Notes under the pieces: model-generated
What the model was told of the DNA's origin: nothing
Seen by the model: only the letters and a program-made list of their open reading frames with translations
Database searches by the model: none
Position numbers and translations under genes: made by a program
NCBI RefSeq assembly: GCF_002741945.1
Contig: NZ_MDVN01000001.1
Location: forward strand, 211,200-275,199
Length of the DNA: 64,000 nt
Source of the DNA: Gaetbulibacter sp. 4G1
GTDB taxonomy: Bacteria; Bacteroidota; Bacteroidia; Flavobacteriales; Flavobacteriaceae
Direction: 5' to 3'
Shown here: positions 18,021 through 27,900 of the stretch, piece after piece
How the letters are laid out: the number at the start of each line of letters is the position of its first letter
Numbering within the stretch: position 1 is the stretch's first letter

Positions 18021-20831
18021 ATGAATAAAATTATAATGCTTTTCCTTTTTACAATAACGAGTATGTTTTGTAATACCATTTTTTCTCAAAATAATATTAG
18101 TGGAGAAGTAAAAGATAGACGAGGAAATCCTTTAGAAGGCGCAAACATTATTTTAACTCCAACTGGAAATAGTGCTACAACTAATTCTGATGGGGTTTTC
18201 AAAATAGATAATATCTCCTCTGGAAACTATGTAATAAACATCTCGTATTTAGGATATAAAACTATAGAGAAAACTGTTGAAATAACTAATAAAAATATAA
18301 CACTTTCTTTTGTTTTAGAAGACGATTTGTTAAACCTACAAACTGTTGTAGTTACTGGAACTTTTGACCCTAGAATCCAATTAGAATCAAGCACTTCTGT
18401 AAGTATACTGAATTCAAAATCAATTCAACAAAACTATCCTCAAGGAACTGCTAGCTTACTTCAAAATATCCCAGGCACATTTACTGATGCATCTGCTGGC
18501 GAAGTTTATACAAAAGTCTATACACGAGGTATTTCGGCTTCTGCAGAAGATGATACAGGGTGGTATTATGTATCTCTTCAAGAAGATGGACTTCCTGTTA
18601 GTCTTGTTCAACATTCATATTATAGTCCAGATCTTTTTCATCGTGTAGATTTAACCACTCAAAAAGTAGAAGCATTAAGAGGAGGAAGTGCATCTATTAC
18701 TGCCCTTAATGCACCTGGTGGTGTTTACAACTTTATTTCGCACGGTGTTAGAAATAAATTTGGAGGGGATATACAATTAACAACTGGTATGCAAGGTGAA
18801 GAAAATTATATTTACAAAATTGATGCTAATATTGGTGGCCCTCTAGGAAATAACTGGTTTTTTAATGCTGGTGGACATTACAGACATGATGATGGTGCAA
18901 GAGATACAGATTTCCCATTTAGTAAAGGTGGTCAGTTAAAATTTAATGTCATAAAAAAGAATGTACGAGGCTATCTAAAGTTTTATGGTAAAGTTTTAAA
19001 TGACAAAACTAATAGATATACTGGTGTTGCTGCTGTAAACTGGAACAATCCTACACCTGCTTTTGGGCAAGACTTTGAGTCAACTTCTCTTTTAATGCCT
19101 AGCTTTAATGCTAGCATTCCAGATGGAAGAAATTTGAATAAGAAAAATGCTTTTAACCCATCTCAGGGTGTTTACGCTAAAGATTTTTCATTAGGTTTTG
19201 ATTTTTTTCAAAATATAGGTAATAATTGGTCCTTAAAAAACAATATGAAATTTTCTGTAAAAGATGCCAATTGGCAAACTTCAATTAGTAATGCATTTGT
19301 TTCTTTAAATAACCCACTAGCCTATTTTATTAGTGGCGCAAGTTTTCCTATTGGCCAAATTGTTTTTAGAGACGCACAATCTGGTTCAGAGCTTGCTCGA
19401 CTTAATAACGCAGGAATTTTAGCAGGACAGCCCATTGAATATTTAGGCGAAGGCACATTACCTAATGATGCCATTATGGGAACTTCTGCATGGTATAAAG
19501 ACAATAAAGCTGATGAATATATGCATCAATTTATTTTACAAAAAAAATTAGAAAATCATGACATTTCAACTGGTTTTGATTTTGGTTTTTCAAACACCTC
19601 CCTATTTACCCAAGGTAGTTTTGCTTTTGTAACTTACGAACCAAACCCAAGAATGCTTCATGTCACACTTGAAAATCCTGGAGCCCCAGTAATTGAACTT
19701 TCCGATTCTAATGGTATTAGTAATTATGGCGGCTTATTTTTTGTAAACTCTAGAGCTAAAGTAACTCAAGCATCAACTTTTATTAATGATAGATGGAAAG
19801 TTTCAGATGATGTACATATAGATTTAGGGATACGATACGAAACTATTAAACACAAAGGAAGTAAAGATCGTTTTGCCCCGTTTACTCAAGGCGGAGGCTT
19901 AGATGGAAATAATAATACAGCTTACGATAATGGTATTTTATCTCCAACAGGTGAAAAAGATAATTTCAATTACAATTATAACTACTTATCTTTTTCAGGA
20001 GGTGTTAATTATAAATTTGATGACGATGGCGCTTTATTTGCTAGGTTTTCTCAAGGAAACAAAGCACCAGAATTAAATTATTATTTCAACAATTTCTCCA
20101 ATGTACCCATTAATAAAAAAGGAGAAGTACAAAAAATAAATCAAGCAGAAATAGGTATTAAATATAACCTTAAAAACTTCTCTTTTACAAGTACAATGTT
20201 TTGGAGCCAACTTAAAGATATTGGTATTGCTAATTTTGAGTTTGATTCAAGCGATAATAGCATTTTCTATACACCAATCCAGTTTAATACATCAAGAACA
20301 ATAGGTTTGGAATGGGAAAGTATTTATTCACCAATTCAAAATTTTATCTTTCGTTTTAACGGAATCATTCAAAATCCCAAAGCCACTAAATGGAAAGTTT
20401 ATGACGCTGCGGGTTCGGTTGACACAAGCGATGATAGTATTTTAGACTATTCAGGAAATGTATTACCATTTAACCCTAAATTAATGTTCAATCTTAGCAA
20501 TGAATATGAAAAAGATAAGGTTTCAGCATTTATTAAATGGCAGTTTATGGGCAAACGCGATGGCAATGTATCTAATGGATTTAAGCTTCCTGCTTATAGT
20601 ATTTTTAATGCAGGTGCTGGATATCAAATAAGCAAACACTTATCAGCAGATATATTAGTAACCAATCTTTTTAACTCGGAAGGATTAGCCAATTTTTTTG
20701 GCGCGAATAGTTTTGGTGCGAATGCAAACGGAGCAACCCCAGATTTTATTGCAGCCAATCCAGATGCTAGTTTTGTAGTTTTTCCTGTTTTACGCAGAAG
20801 AGCTTTATTAAAATTAAATTATAGTTTTTAG
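18021..20831 (+). CDS. TonB-dependent outer-membrane receptor
   Basis: A 936-residue receptor with a signal peptide (ends TIFSQN), an N-terminal carboxypeptidase-regulatory-like domain (ISGEVKDRRGNPLEGANI to about residue 95), a plug (about 110-235) and a beta-barrel ending LLKLNYSF, the usual terminal aromatic. There is no SusD partner next to it, so it belongs to the non-SusC group of receptors. It lies 74 bases after the TMEM220-like gene on the same strand and is followed by a terminator-like hairpin. It likely brings the glycoside substrate of the plus-strand set across the outer membrane. Confidence 0.86.
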   Translation: MNKIIMLFLFTITSMFCNTIFSQNNISGEVKDRRGNPLEGANIILTPTGNSATTNSDGVFKIDNISSGNYVINISYLGYKTIEKTVEITNKNITLSFVLEDDLLNLQTVVVTGTFDPRIQLESSTSVSILNSKSIQQNYPQGTASLLQNIPGTFTDASAGEVYTKVYTRGISASAEDDTGWYYVSLQEDGLPVSLVQHSYYSPDLFHRVDLTTQKVEALRGGSASITALNAPGGVYNFISHGVRNKFGGDIQLTTGMQGEENYIYKIDANIGGPLGNNWFFNAGGHYRHDDGARDTDFPFSKGGQLKFNVIKKNVRGYLKFYGKVLNDKTNRYTGVAAVNWNNPTPAFGQDFESTSLLMPSFNASIPDGRNLNKKNAFNPSQGVYAKDFSLGFDFFQNIGNNWSLKNNMKFSVKDANWQTSISNAFVSLNNPLAYFISGASFPIGQIVFRDAQSGSELARLNNAGILAGQPIEYLGEGTLPNDAIMGTSAWYKDNKADEYMHQFILQKKLENHDISTGFDFGFSNTSLFTQGSFAFVTYEPNPRMLHVTLENPGAPVIELSDSNGISNYGGLFFVNSRAKVTQASTFINDRWKVSDDVHIDLGIRYETIKHKGSKDRFAPFTQGGGLDGNNNTAYDNGILSPTGEKDNFNYNYNYLSFSGGVNYKFDDDGALFARFSQGNKAPELNYYFNNFSNVPINKKGEVQKINQAEIGIKYNLKNFSFTSTMFWSQLKDIGIANFEFDSSDNSIFYTPIQFNTSRTIGLEWESIYSPIQNFIFRFNGIIQNPKATKWKVYDAAGSVDTSDDSILDYSGNVLPFNPKLMFNLSNEYEKDKVSAFIKWQFMGKRDGNVSNGFKLPAYSIFNAGAGYQISKHLSADILVTNLFNSEGLANFFGANSFGANANGATPDFIAANPDASFVVFPVLRRRALLKLNYSF

Positions 20832-20865
20832 TATATTTTAAAAACAAGTAACATATATAAAACTT

Positions 20866-20901
20866 TTAAAGCCTGTTGAGTTTTTTCTTTTCAGGCTTTA
20901 A
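20866..20901 (+). terminator. Hairpin after the TonB-dependent receptor
   Basis: A perfect 10-base inverted repeat, TTAAAGCCTG (20866-20875) and CAGGCTTTAA (20892-20901), with a 16-base T-rich loop, starting 35 bases after the receptor stop. The downstream strand is A/T-rich but lacks a long T run, so termination may be only partial. Confidence 0.5.
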
Positions 20902-20921
20902 TATTTGAAAATGACTCGTGC

Positions 20922-20933
20922 GAAATCGTTTTC
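20922..20933 (+). promoter_or_regulatory. LacI-type operator candidate
   Basis: GAAATCGTTTTC, a near-palindrome (one mismatch) centred on CG with flanking A and T runs, the usual form of LacI/GalR family operators. It is in the gap between the receptor and the lacI-type gene, 137 bases before that start. I found only this one copy in non-coding DNA of the window. Confidence 0.35.
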
Positions 20934-21069
20934 CCGTTAATAACTTTTTGATTTACAAGCCCTTTTTAGTAAATCACCCCTGTTTTTGCATAAGTTTTTA
21001 AATTAGATTTGTATACCTTGATATCATAAAGTTTGGTATAAAAAGAAAAAACTTAAAATAAGCTTAAGT

Positions 21070-22092
21070 ATGAAACCTAAAACAACCATGAAAAGCATTG
21101 CTGAAGAGCTTGGTGTTTCTGTTTCTACGGTTTCAAAAGCATTAAAAGACAATCCGAGAATAAGCAAAGAAACTCGAAAAAAAATACAAGCCTTTTCTAA
21201 ATTATTAAATTACCAGCCCGATGCACGCGCTATAAATCTGCGTAAAAATGTTTCTAAAGTTATTGGTGTTGTTATTCCTGAAATAACAAATCATTTCTTT
21301 ACAACAGTTATTAAAGGCATTGATTATATGACAAAGAAACGTGGTTATCAAGTAATGATTTGTTTGTCTAATGAATCCTATATAGAAGAAGTCAAGAACA
21401 TAAAACTTCTAACTTCAGGCAGTGTAGATGGGTTATTAATTTCCATTTCTTCAGGCACACAAAAAAAAGGTCATTACGATCATTTATTCAATATAAAAAA
21501 CAATCATCTACCTATGGTTTTATTTGATAGAACCGAAGATTTTATTGGCTGCGATATGGTAAAAGCTGATGATATAGGTGGAGCTTATAATGCTACAAAA
21601 ACATTAATTAAATCTGGCTGTAAGCGAATTGCACTAATTAATTTTAAACCATACATCAATATAGGAAAAGAGCGTAAAATGGGTTATTGTATGGCGCTAG
21701 ACGAGTATGGTATTAAAGAGAATCGTTCATTAATTTTTGAAGTCGATGAAGAAAAAGATCTTTTTAAACAAATTGAAAAGATTTTCAATTTAAATCCGCT
21801 TCCAGATGCCATTTTTGCAGTTAAAGAAGATTTTGCAGCCATAGCAATAAAGTTGGCTTTAAAAAAAGGGTTAAAAATACCAGAAGATATTTCATTAATA
21901 AGCTTTGTAAATGGTTTAATTTCTGAATATTCATCTCCTTCTATAACGGCTGTTATCCAACACGGCTACAATATGGGAAAAATGGCAGCAGAATTATTAA
22001 TTGATAGAATTGAAAACAAAACCACGAAAAAACCTTATGAAACTAAAGTTATTGCAACACGCTTAAAACATCGCGATTCAACAAAAAAATAA
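21070..22092 (+). CDS. LacI family transcriptional regulator
   Basis: A 340-residue repressor-type protein. Residues 5-27 (MKSIAEELGVSVSTVSKAL) form the helix-turn-helix, followed by the hinge region NYQPDARAINLRKN and a periplasmic-binding-protein-like ligand domain beginning VIGVVIPEITNHFF and ending with the PSITAVIQHGYNMGKMAAELL segment. It is 12 bases upstream of xylulokinase on the same strand, so a xylose- or xyloside-responsive control of the xyl genes, and of itself, is likely. The GAAATCGTTTTC site upstream is a candidate target. Confidence 0.88.
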   Translation: MKPKTTMKSIAEELGVSVSTVSKALKDNPRISKETRKKIQAFSKLLNYQPDARAINLRKNVSKVIGVVIPEITNHFFTTVIKGIDYMTKKRGYQVMICLSNESYIEEVKNIKLLTSGSVDGLLISISSGTQKKGHYDHLFNIKNNHLPMVLFDRTEDFIGCDMVKADDIGGAYNATKTLIKSGCKRIALINFKPYINIGKERKMGYCMALDEYGIKENRSLIFEVDEEKDLFKQIEKIFNLNPLPDAIFAVKEDFAAIAIKLALKKGLKIPEDISLISFVNGLISEYSSPSITAVIQHGYNMGKMAAELLIDRIENKTTKKPYETKVIATRLKHRDSTKK

Positions 22093-22104
22093 ACTAATTT
22101 AACT

Positions 22105-23586
22105 ATGTATTTACTAGGATTAGATATTGGTTCTTCATCTATCAAAGCAAGTTTGTTACAAGCTTCTGATGGTGTTGTATTAGCTCAAAATTTCGAACCT
22201 AAAGACGAAATGAATATTATTGCACATCACAATGGTTGGGCAGAACAAGATCCAGAACTCTGGTGGAACTATGTGAAATCAATAATTCCAAAATTAATAG
22301 AAGATACTCAAATAGATAAATCACTTATAACCGCGATAGGAGTTTCTTATCAAATGCATGGTCTTGTTTTAGTTGATAAAAACAAACAAGTTCTTAGACC
22401 GTCTATTATTTGGTGCGATAGTCGTGCATCAGAAATTGGTAAAGAAGCTTTTAATGTTTTAGGACAAGATTATTGCTTAGAAAATCTTTTAAATTCTCCT
22501 GGAAACTTTACCTCATCAAAACTAAAATGGGTTAAAGACAATGAGCCTGAAATTTTTGAACGTATATACAAAATAATGCTTCCAGGAGACTTTATTGCAA
22601 TGAAATTAACCAATAAAATCACGACAACCGTAAGTGGTTTATCTGAAGGTATTTTTTGGAATTTTAAAGAACATAAAATATCACTGACACTTTTAAAACA
22701 TTATGGTTTTGATAGCACTTTAATTCCAGAAATTCATGAAACTTTTAGTTCACATGGAACAATTACAAACGAAATTGCAAACCAATTAGGGCTTCCCGCT
22801 GGTATTCCAGTTTCATACAAATCTGGAGATCAGCCCAATAATGCCTTATCATTAAATGTTTTAAAGCCTGGTGAAATTGCAGCAACAGCAGGAACATCTG
22901 GTGTTATTTATGGTGTTGTTGATGAAGTAAAGCCCGATTTACGTTCCCGTGTTAATGTATTTGCTCATGTTAATTATAAGATTGAGCAACCACGATACGG
23001 CGTGTTAGCTTGTATTAATGGTACAGGAATATTAAATGCATGGCTTCGGAAAAATATAACCAATAGATTAAGCTACTCTGAAATAAATGAATTAGCTGCA
23101 ACTGTGGATGTGGGGTCAAATGGCTTACAAGTATTTCCTTTTGGAAATGGTGCAGAACGAATTTTAGGAGATGTAAATATAGGCTGTACATGGAAACATC
23201 TTAATTTTAACATTCACAAAAAAGCTCATTTATTACGAGCCGCACAAGAAGGCATTGTTTTTTCTTTTCAATATGGAATTGATATAATGAAATCCATGGG
23301 GCTAAAGTTAAATGTTATAAAAGCAGGAAATAGTAATATGTTTCAAAGTAACATTTTTAAAGAAACTTTGGCTACTCTATCTGGAGCACAAATCGACATC
23401 TATAATACTGATGGTGCTATTGGCGCAGCTATAGGTAGCGGTATTGGCTCTGGGGTTTATAAATCTTCAGACGAAGCTTTTAGCCGTTTTAAAAAACTTG
23501 AGTCAATTCAACCAAATAAGGAAATGCAATCTAAGTTAGAAAACGCTTATCAAAATTGGAAAAAAGAATTGCAAAACATAAAATAA
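22105..23586 (+). CDS. xylB: Xylulokinase
   Basis: A 493-residue FGGY-family kinase that phosphorylates D-xylulose with ATP in the cytoplasm. It shows the N-terminal phosphate-binding LGLDIGSSSIKASL, the substrate-side SYQMHGLVLVD and IIWCDSRASE, AATAGTSGVIYG in the second domain, and the C-terminal adenosine-binding GAAIGSGIGSG. The length is normal for xylulokinases. Placement directly before xylose isomerase and after a LacI regulator supports the xylose assignment over other FGGY sugars. Confidence 0.9.
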   Translation: MYLLGLDIGSSSIKASLLQASDGVVLAQNFEPKDEMNIIAHHNGWAEQDPELWWNYVKSIIPKLIEDTQIDKSLITAIGVSYQMHGLVLVDKNKQVLRPSIIWCDSRASEIGKEAFNVLGQDYCLENLLNSPGNFTSSKLKWVKDNEPEIFERIYKIMLPGDFIAMKLTNKITTTVSGLSEGIFWNFKEHKISLTLLKHYGFDSTLIPEIHETFSSHGTITNEIANQLGLPAGIPVSYKSGDQPNNALSLNVLKPGEIAATAGTSGVIYGVVDEVKPDLRSRVNVFAHVNYKIEQPRYGVLACINGTGILNAWLRKNITNRLSYSEINELAATVDVGSNGLQVFPFGNGAERILGDVNIGCTWKHLNFNIHKKAHLLRAAQEGIVFSFQYGIDIMKSMGLKLNVIKAGNSNMFQSNIFKETLATLSGAQIDIYNTDGAIGAAIGSGIGSGVYKSSDEAFSRFKKLESIQPNKEMQSKLENAYQNWKKELQNIK

Positions 23587-23611
23587 TCGATAACCTAAAA
23601 ATCATATAAAA

Positions 23612-24922
23612 GTGAGCACATACTTTCCAAAAATTAATAAAATTAAATTTGAAGGAAGACATTCTAAAAACCCTCTTTCTTTCAAATGGTACGATGAAAG
23701 CCAGGTCATTAATGGCAAAACAATGAAAACCCATTTAAAGTTTGCTGTTTCTTATTGGCATACCTTCTGCGGTGAAGGTGGAGACCCATTTGGTCCAGGA
23801 ACAAAAATATTTCCTTGGGCAGCTGCAAATAATGATCCTTTAACCGCAGCAAAGCATAAAATGGATGCAGCATTTGAGTTTATTGACAAACTTAGTATTC
23901 CTTTTTATTGCTTCCATGACACCGATTTAGTAGGAGATGGAAGTGTTTTTGAAATTGAAAAACGCTTACACAAAATATTGCCTTATGCTCAAAACAAACA
24001 AACAGAATATGGTATTAAATTACTTTGGGGTACAGCAAATGTATTTTCTAATCCTCGTTACATGAATGGTGCCGCAACTAATCCAGATTTTAATGTACTA
24101 ACCAAGGCAGCGGTTCAAGTAAAAAACGCTATTGATGCCACTATAGCCCTTGATGGTTCTGGCTATGTATTTTGGGGAGGAAGAGAAGGTTATATGTCGT
24201 TGCTTAATACCAATATGAAAAAAGAAATAGAGCATTTAGCTATGTTCTTAACCAAGTCAAGAGATTATGCAAGGGCTCAAGGATTTAAAGGCACATTTTT
24301 TATAGAACCTAAACCCATGGAGCCTACCAAACATCAATATGATTTTGATGCAGCTACGGTATTAGGCTTTCTAAACAAATTTGATTTGAATAACGATTTT
24401 AAATTAAATTTAGAAGTTAACCATGCAACATTAGCAGGGCATTCTTTCGCACATGAATTACAAGTAGCATCAGATGCTAATATGTTAGGAAGTATTGATG
24501 CTAATAAAGGTGATTATCAAAATGGTTGGGATACTGATGAATTTCCTACTAATATTTATGAAGTAACAGAAGCTATGATGATAATATTACAAAACAATGG
24601 CTTTGAACATGGTGGTATTAATTTTGATGCAAAAACAAGACGAAATTCTACAGATATGGAAGATTTATTTATCGCTCATATTAGTGGTATGGACACATTT
24701 GCTAGAGCACTTGTAACTGCAGAAAAAATACTATCAGATTCTGTTTATCTGGATATGAAGAAAAAAAGGTACGATTCGTTTAATTCTGGACCGGGTAAAG
24801 ATTTTGAACAAGGTAAACTAAGCTTACTAGATCTCAATCAGTTAGCTTCAAAACATGGGGAGCCAGAATTAAAAAGCGGCAAACAAGAATTATTAGAGCA
24901 ACTAATAAACAGCTATATATAA
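23612..24922 (+). CDS. xylA: Xylose isomerase (GTG start)
   Basis: A 436-residue xylose isomerase converting D-xylose to D-xylulose. Catalytic and metal motifs are intact: YCFHDTDLVGDG (His102, Asp105), FFIEPKPMEPTKHQYD (Glu and Lys), LEVNHATLAGHSFAHEL, and GSIDANKGD. The start is GTG at 23612, giving MSTYFPKINKIKFEG, which matches the usual N-terminus of this enzyme; no ATG is available nearby. Twenty-five bases separate it from xylB, so the two form the classical isomerase-kinase pair. Confidence 0.95.
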   Translation: MSTYFPKINKIKFEGRHSKNPLSFKWYDESQVINGKTMKTHLKFAVSYWHTFCGEGGDPFGPGTKIFPWAAANNDPLTAAKHKMDAAFEFIDKLSIPFYCFHDTDLVGDGSVFEIEKRLHKILPYAQNKQTEYGIKLLWGTANVFSNPRYMNGAATNPDFNVLTKAAVQVKNAIDATIALDGSGYVFWGGREGYMSLLNTNMKKEIEHLAMFLTKSRDYARAQGFKGTFFIEPKPMEPTKHQYDFDAATVLGFLNKFDLNNDFKLNLEVNHATLAGHSFAHELQVASDANMLGSIDANKGDYQNGWDTDEFPTNIYEVTEAMMIILQNNGFEHGGINFDAKTRRNSTDMEDLFIAHISGMDTFARALVTAEKILSDSVYLDMKKKRYDSFNSGPGKDFEQGKLSLLDLNQLASKHGEPELKSGKQELLEQLINSYI

Positions 24923-24956
24923 CAAGAAGTATTAAATTAAACTTAACTTTTTTAAA

Positions 24957-27900
24957 ATGAAACCTAAACTAATAAAACCCTTTTTAATTCTCATCATAAC
25001 TATTATGTTGGCATCATGTAGTACAAAAGAAAAAAGAATACTTGTGTTTAGTAAAACAGAAGGTTTCAGACACGGTTCTATAGAGGCCGGAGTAGCTGCA
25101 TTAAAAAAGCTAGGAGAAGAAAATGAGCTTCAAGTCATTGCCACTGAAGATTCTAATTATTTTGTAGAAGATTCATTAAAACAATTTTCCGCAGTCGTTT
25201 TCTTAAATACAACAGGTAATATTTTAAATTACGAACAGCAAGCCGATTTTGAGCGCTATATACAAGCAGGTGGTGGTTTTGTGGGCATACACGCTGCTAC
25301 AGACACCGAATACGATTGGCCTTGGTACAACAAGCTTGTAGGGGCTTATTTTGAAGGTCATCCAAGAATACAAGAGGCAACTCTTAATGTTATAGACAAA
25401 AATCATAAATCGACTAAGAATCTTGAAGATACATGGCTAAAGGAAGATGAATGGTACAATTTTAAAGACATCAACCCAGACATTAATGTGCTAATCACCA
25501 TTGACGAAACCACTTATGAAGGCGGAACCAATGGCGAAAACCACCCTATTTCTTGGTACCATAATTTTGATGGAGGTTGTGCTTTTTACACAGAAATGGG
25601 ACATACCGATGATACTTATACAAACCCTTTATTTTTAAATCATTTATTAGGAGGTATTACATATGCTATTGGCAATAATAATCTAGATTATAGAAAAGCA
25701 ACGTCAGACCGTGTACCTCCTGAAAATCGTTTTGTTAAACAAGTCCTCGACTTTAACCTTAATGAACCTATGGAGTTAGATGAGCTACCAGGAGAAGGTA
25801 TTTTATTCATTGAGCGCCGTGGAGCATTAAAACTATTTGATTTTAAAACAGAACAGACCGAAACCATTGCTCAGATTGATCTTTTTTATGGAAATGAAGA
25901 CGGATTACTTGGTTTAGCAGTAGACCCAAACTACAAAAAGAATCATTGGATTTATTTGTTTTATTCGGCACCTGGTGACGAACCTCAGCAATACATCTCT
26001 CGATTTGATTTAATAGATAAAACTTTAAACCTTGATTCTGAAAAAATACTCCTCAAAATTCCTACTATAAGAGAATGTTGCCATAGTGGAGGTGCATTAG
26101 AATTTGGTCCAGATGGAAACCTATTCATTACTTCTGGAGATAATACAAATCCTTTCGAATCCTCTGGCTATGCTCCTATTGATGAGCGCCCAGAAAGAGC
26201 GCTATGGGATGCTCAAAAATCGGCTGCGAACACTAATGATTTTAGAGGAAAAATATTGAGAATTAAGCCTGAAGACGATGGTACGTATTCCATACCTAAG
26301 GGAAATCTTTTTCCTGAAGGCACACCAAACACTAAACCTGAAATTTACGTTATGGGTTGTAGAAACCCATTCAGACCATCTATTGATAGTGAAACTGGCT
26401 ATCTTTATTGGGGAGACGTTGGTCCAGATGCAGGTGTAGGCAATCCAAATAGAGGCCCAAAAGGTATGGGAGAATTTGACCAAGCGAGAAAAGCAGGGTT
26501 TTGGGGGTGGCCTTATACTAGAGGAAACAATCAAGTATATAACGATTATAATTTTACAACTCAAGAATCGGGAGCAAAATTTAACCCTAATCACTTAGTC
26601 AATGATTCTCCAAACAATACGGGATTAAAAGAACTCCCTGAAGCACAAGAATCATTAATCTGGTATTCCTATGATAAATCAGAAGAATTTCCATGGTTAG
26701 GGGTTGGTGGCGTAAACCCTATGGCAGGACCTATTTTTCACGCTTCAAATCATCCCAAGGGGAATGAATATATGTTTCCTAAATATTTTGAAGGAAAACT
26801 TATTGTATATGAATGGATGAGAGATTGGATTTATGTGGTTACACTTGACAAAAAACATAATTATAAAAAAGCAGAACCGTTTATGCCTAACACCGAATTT
26901 TCGCATCCTATGGATATGATTTTTGGTCAGGATGGTAACCTATATGTTTTAGAATATGGTCAAAAATGGAATTCTCAAAACCTAGATGCTCGCTTAAACA
27001 GAATATCATTTATAAAAGGAAACAGAAAGCCTATAGCAAAAATCACTAATGATAAAAAGGTAGGTGCAACACCACTAACTGTTCAATTCTCAGCATCAGA
27101 ATCTTTAGATTACGATAACGACAAACTAACTTATAAGTGGTCTTTTACTAATGATGAAGTACAATCAACAGAGCTAAACCCTTCATTTACCTTTAATGAA
27201 TCTGGGACTTATACCGTAAGCTTAACAGTAACCGATAAAAAAGGAAAAACAGATACTGCGGAAACGAAACTTTTGGTAGGTAATGATCCTCCAGAACTAA
27301 CCATCCAAATAGACCCTGAAAACACGTCTTTTTGGGATTACAAAAAAGTAAATTATTCCGTAACAGTTAAAGACAAGCAAGATGGTAGCACTACAGATGG
27401 CTCTATAGATGCTAATAAAATAAAGGTGACTTTAGATTATATTCCTGAAGGAAACGATTTAATAAAAGCGACTTTAGGGCATCAACAAAACACAGTACCA
27501 GAAGGCAGAAAACTTATAGATGGAAGCGATTGTAAAGCCTGTCATGCCGATAAAGAAAAGGTAAACGGGCCTAGTTATATCGAGATTGCAGAAAAATACA
27601 CATCCGATGATGTTGGCTATTTAATAAGTAAAATTATAAAAGGAGGAGCTGGTGTATGGGGAGAAACCATGATGTCTGCTCATCCTCAATTAAACCAAGA
27701 TGAAGTTGATAAAATGGTTAAATACATTTTATCACTAAAACCAGATCATGCTCCAGCTAAAAAGCAACTGCCAATAAAGGGCACAATAACGTTTGATAAG
27801 CATATAGGGAGTAAAAATGAAGGCATGTATGTTTTAATGGCTTCTTATCTTGATAATGGTAACGAAGATCAACCAGAGTCTAATCTATCTACCAGGGAGC

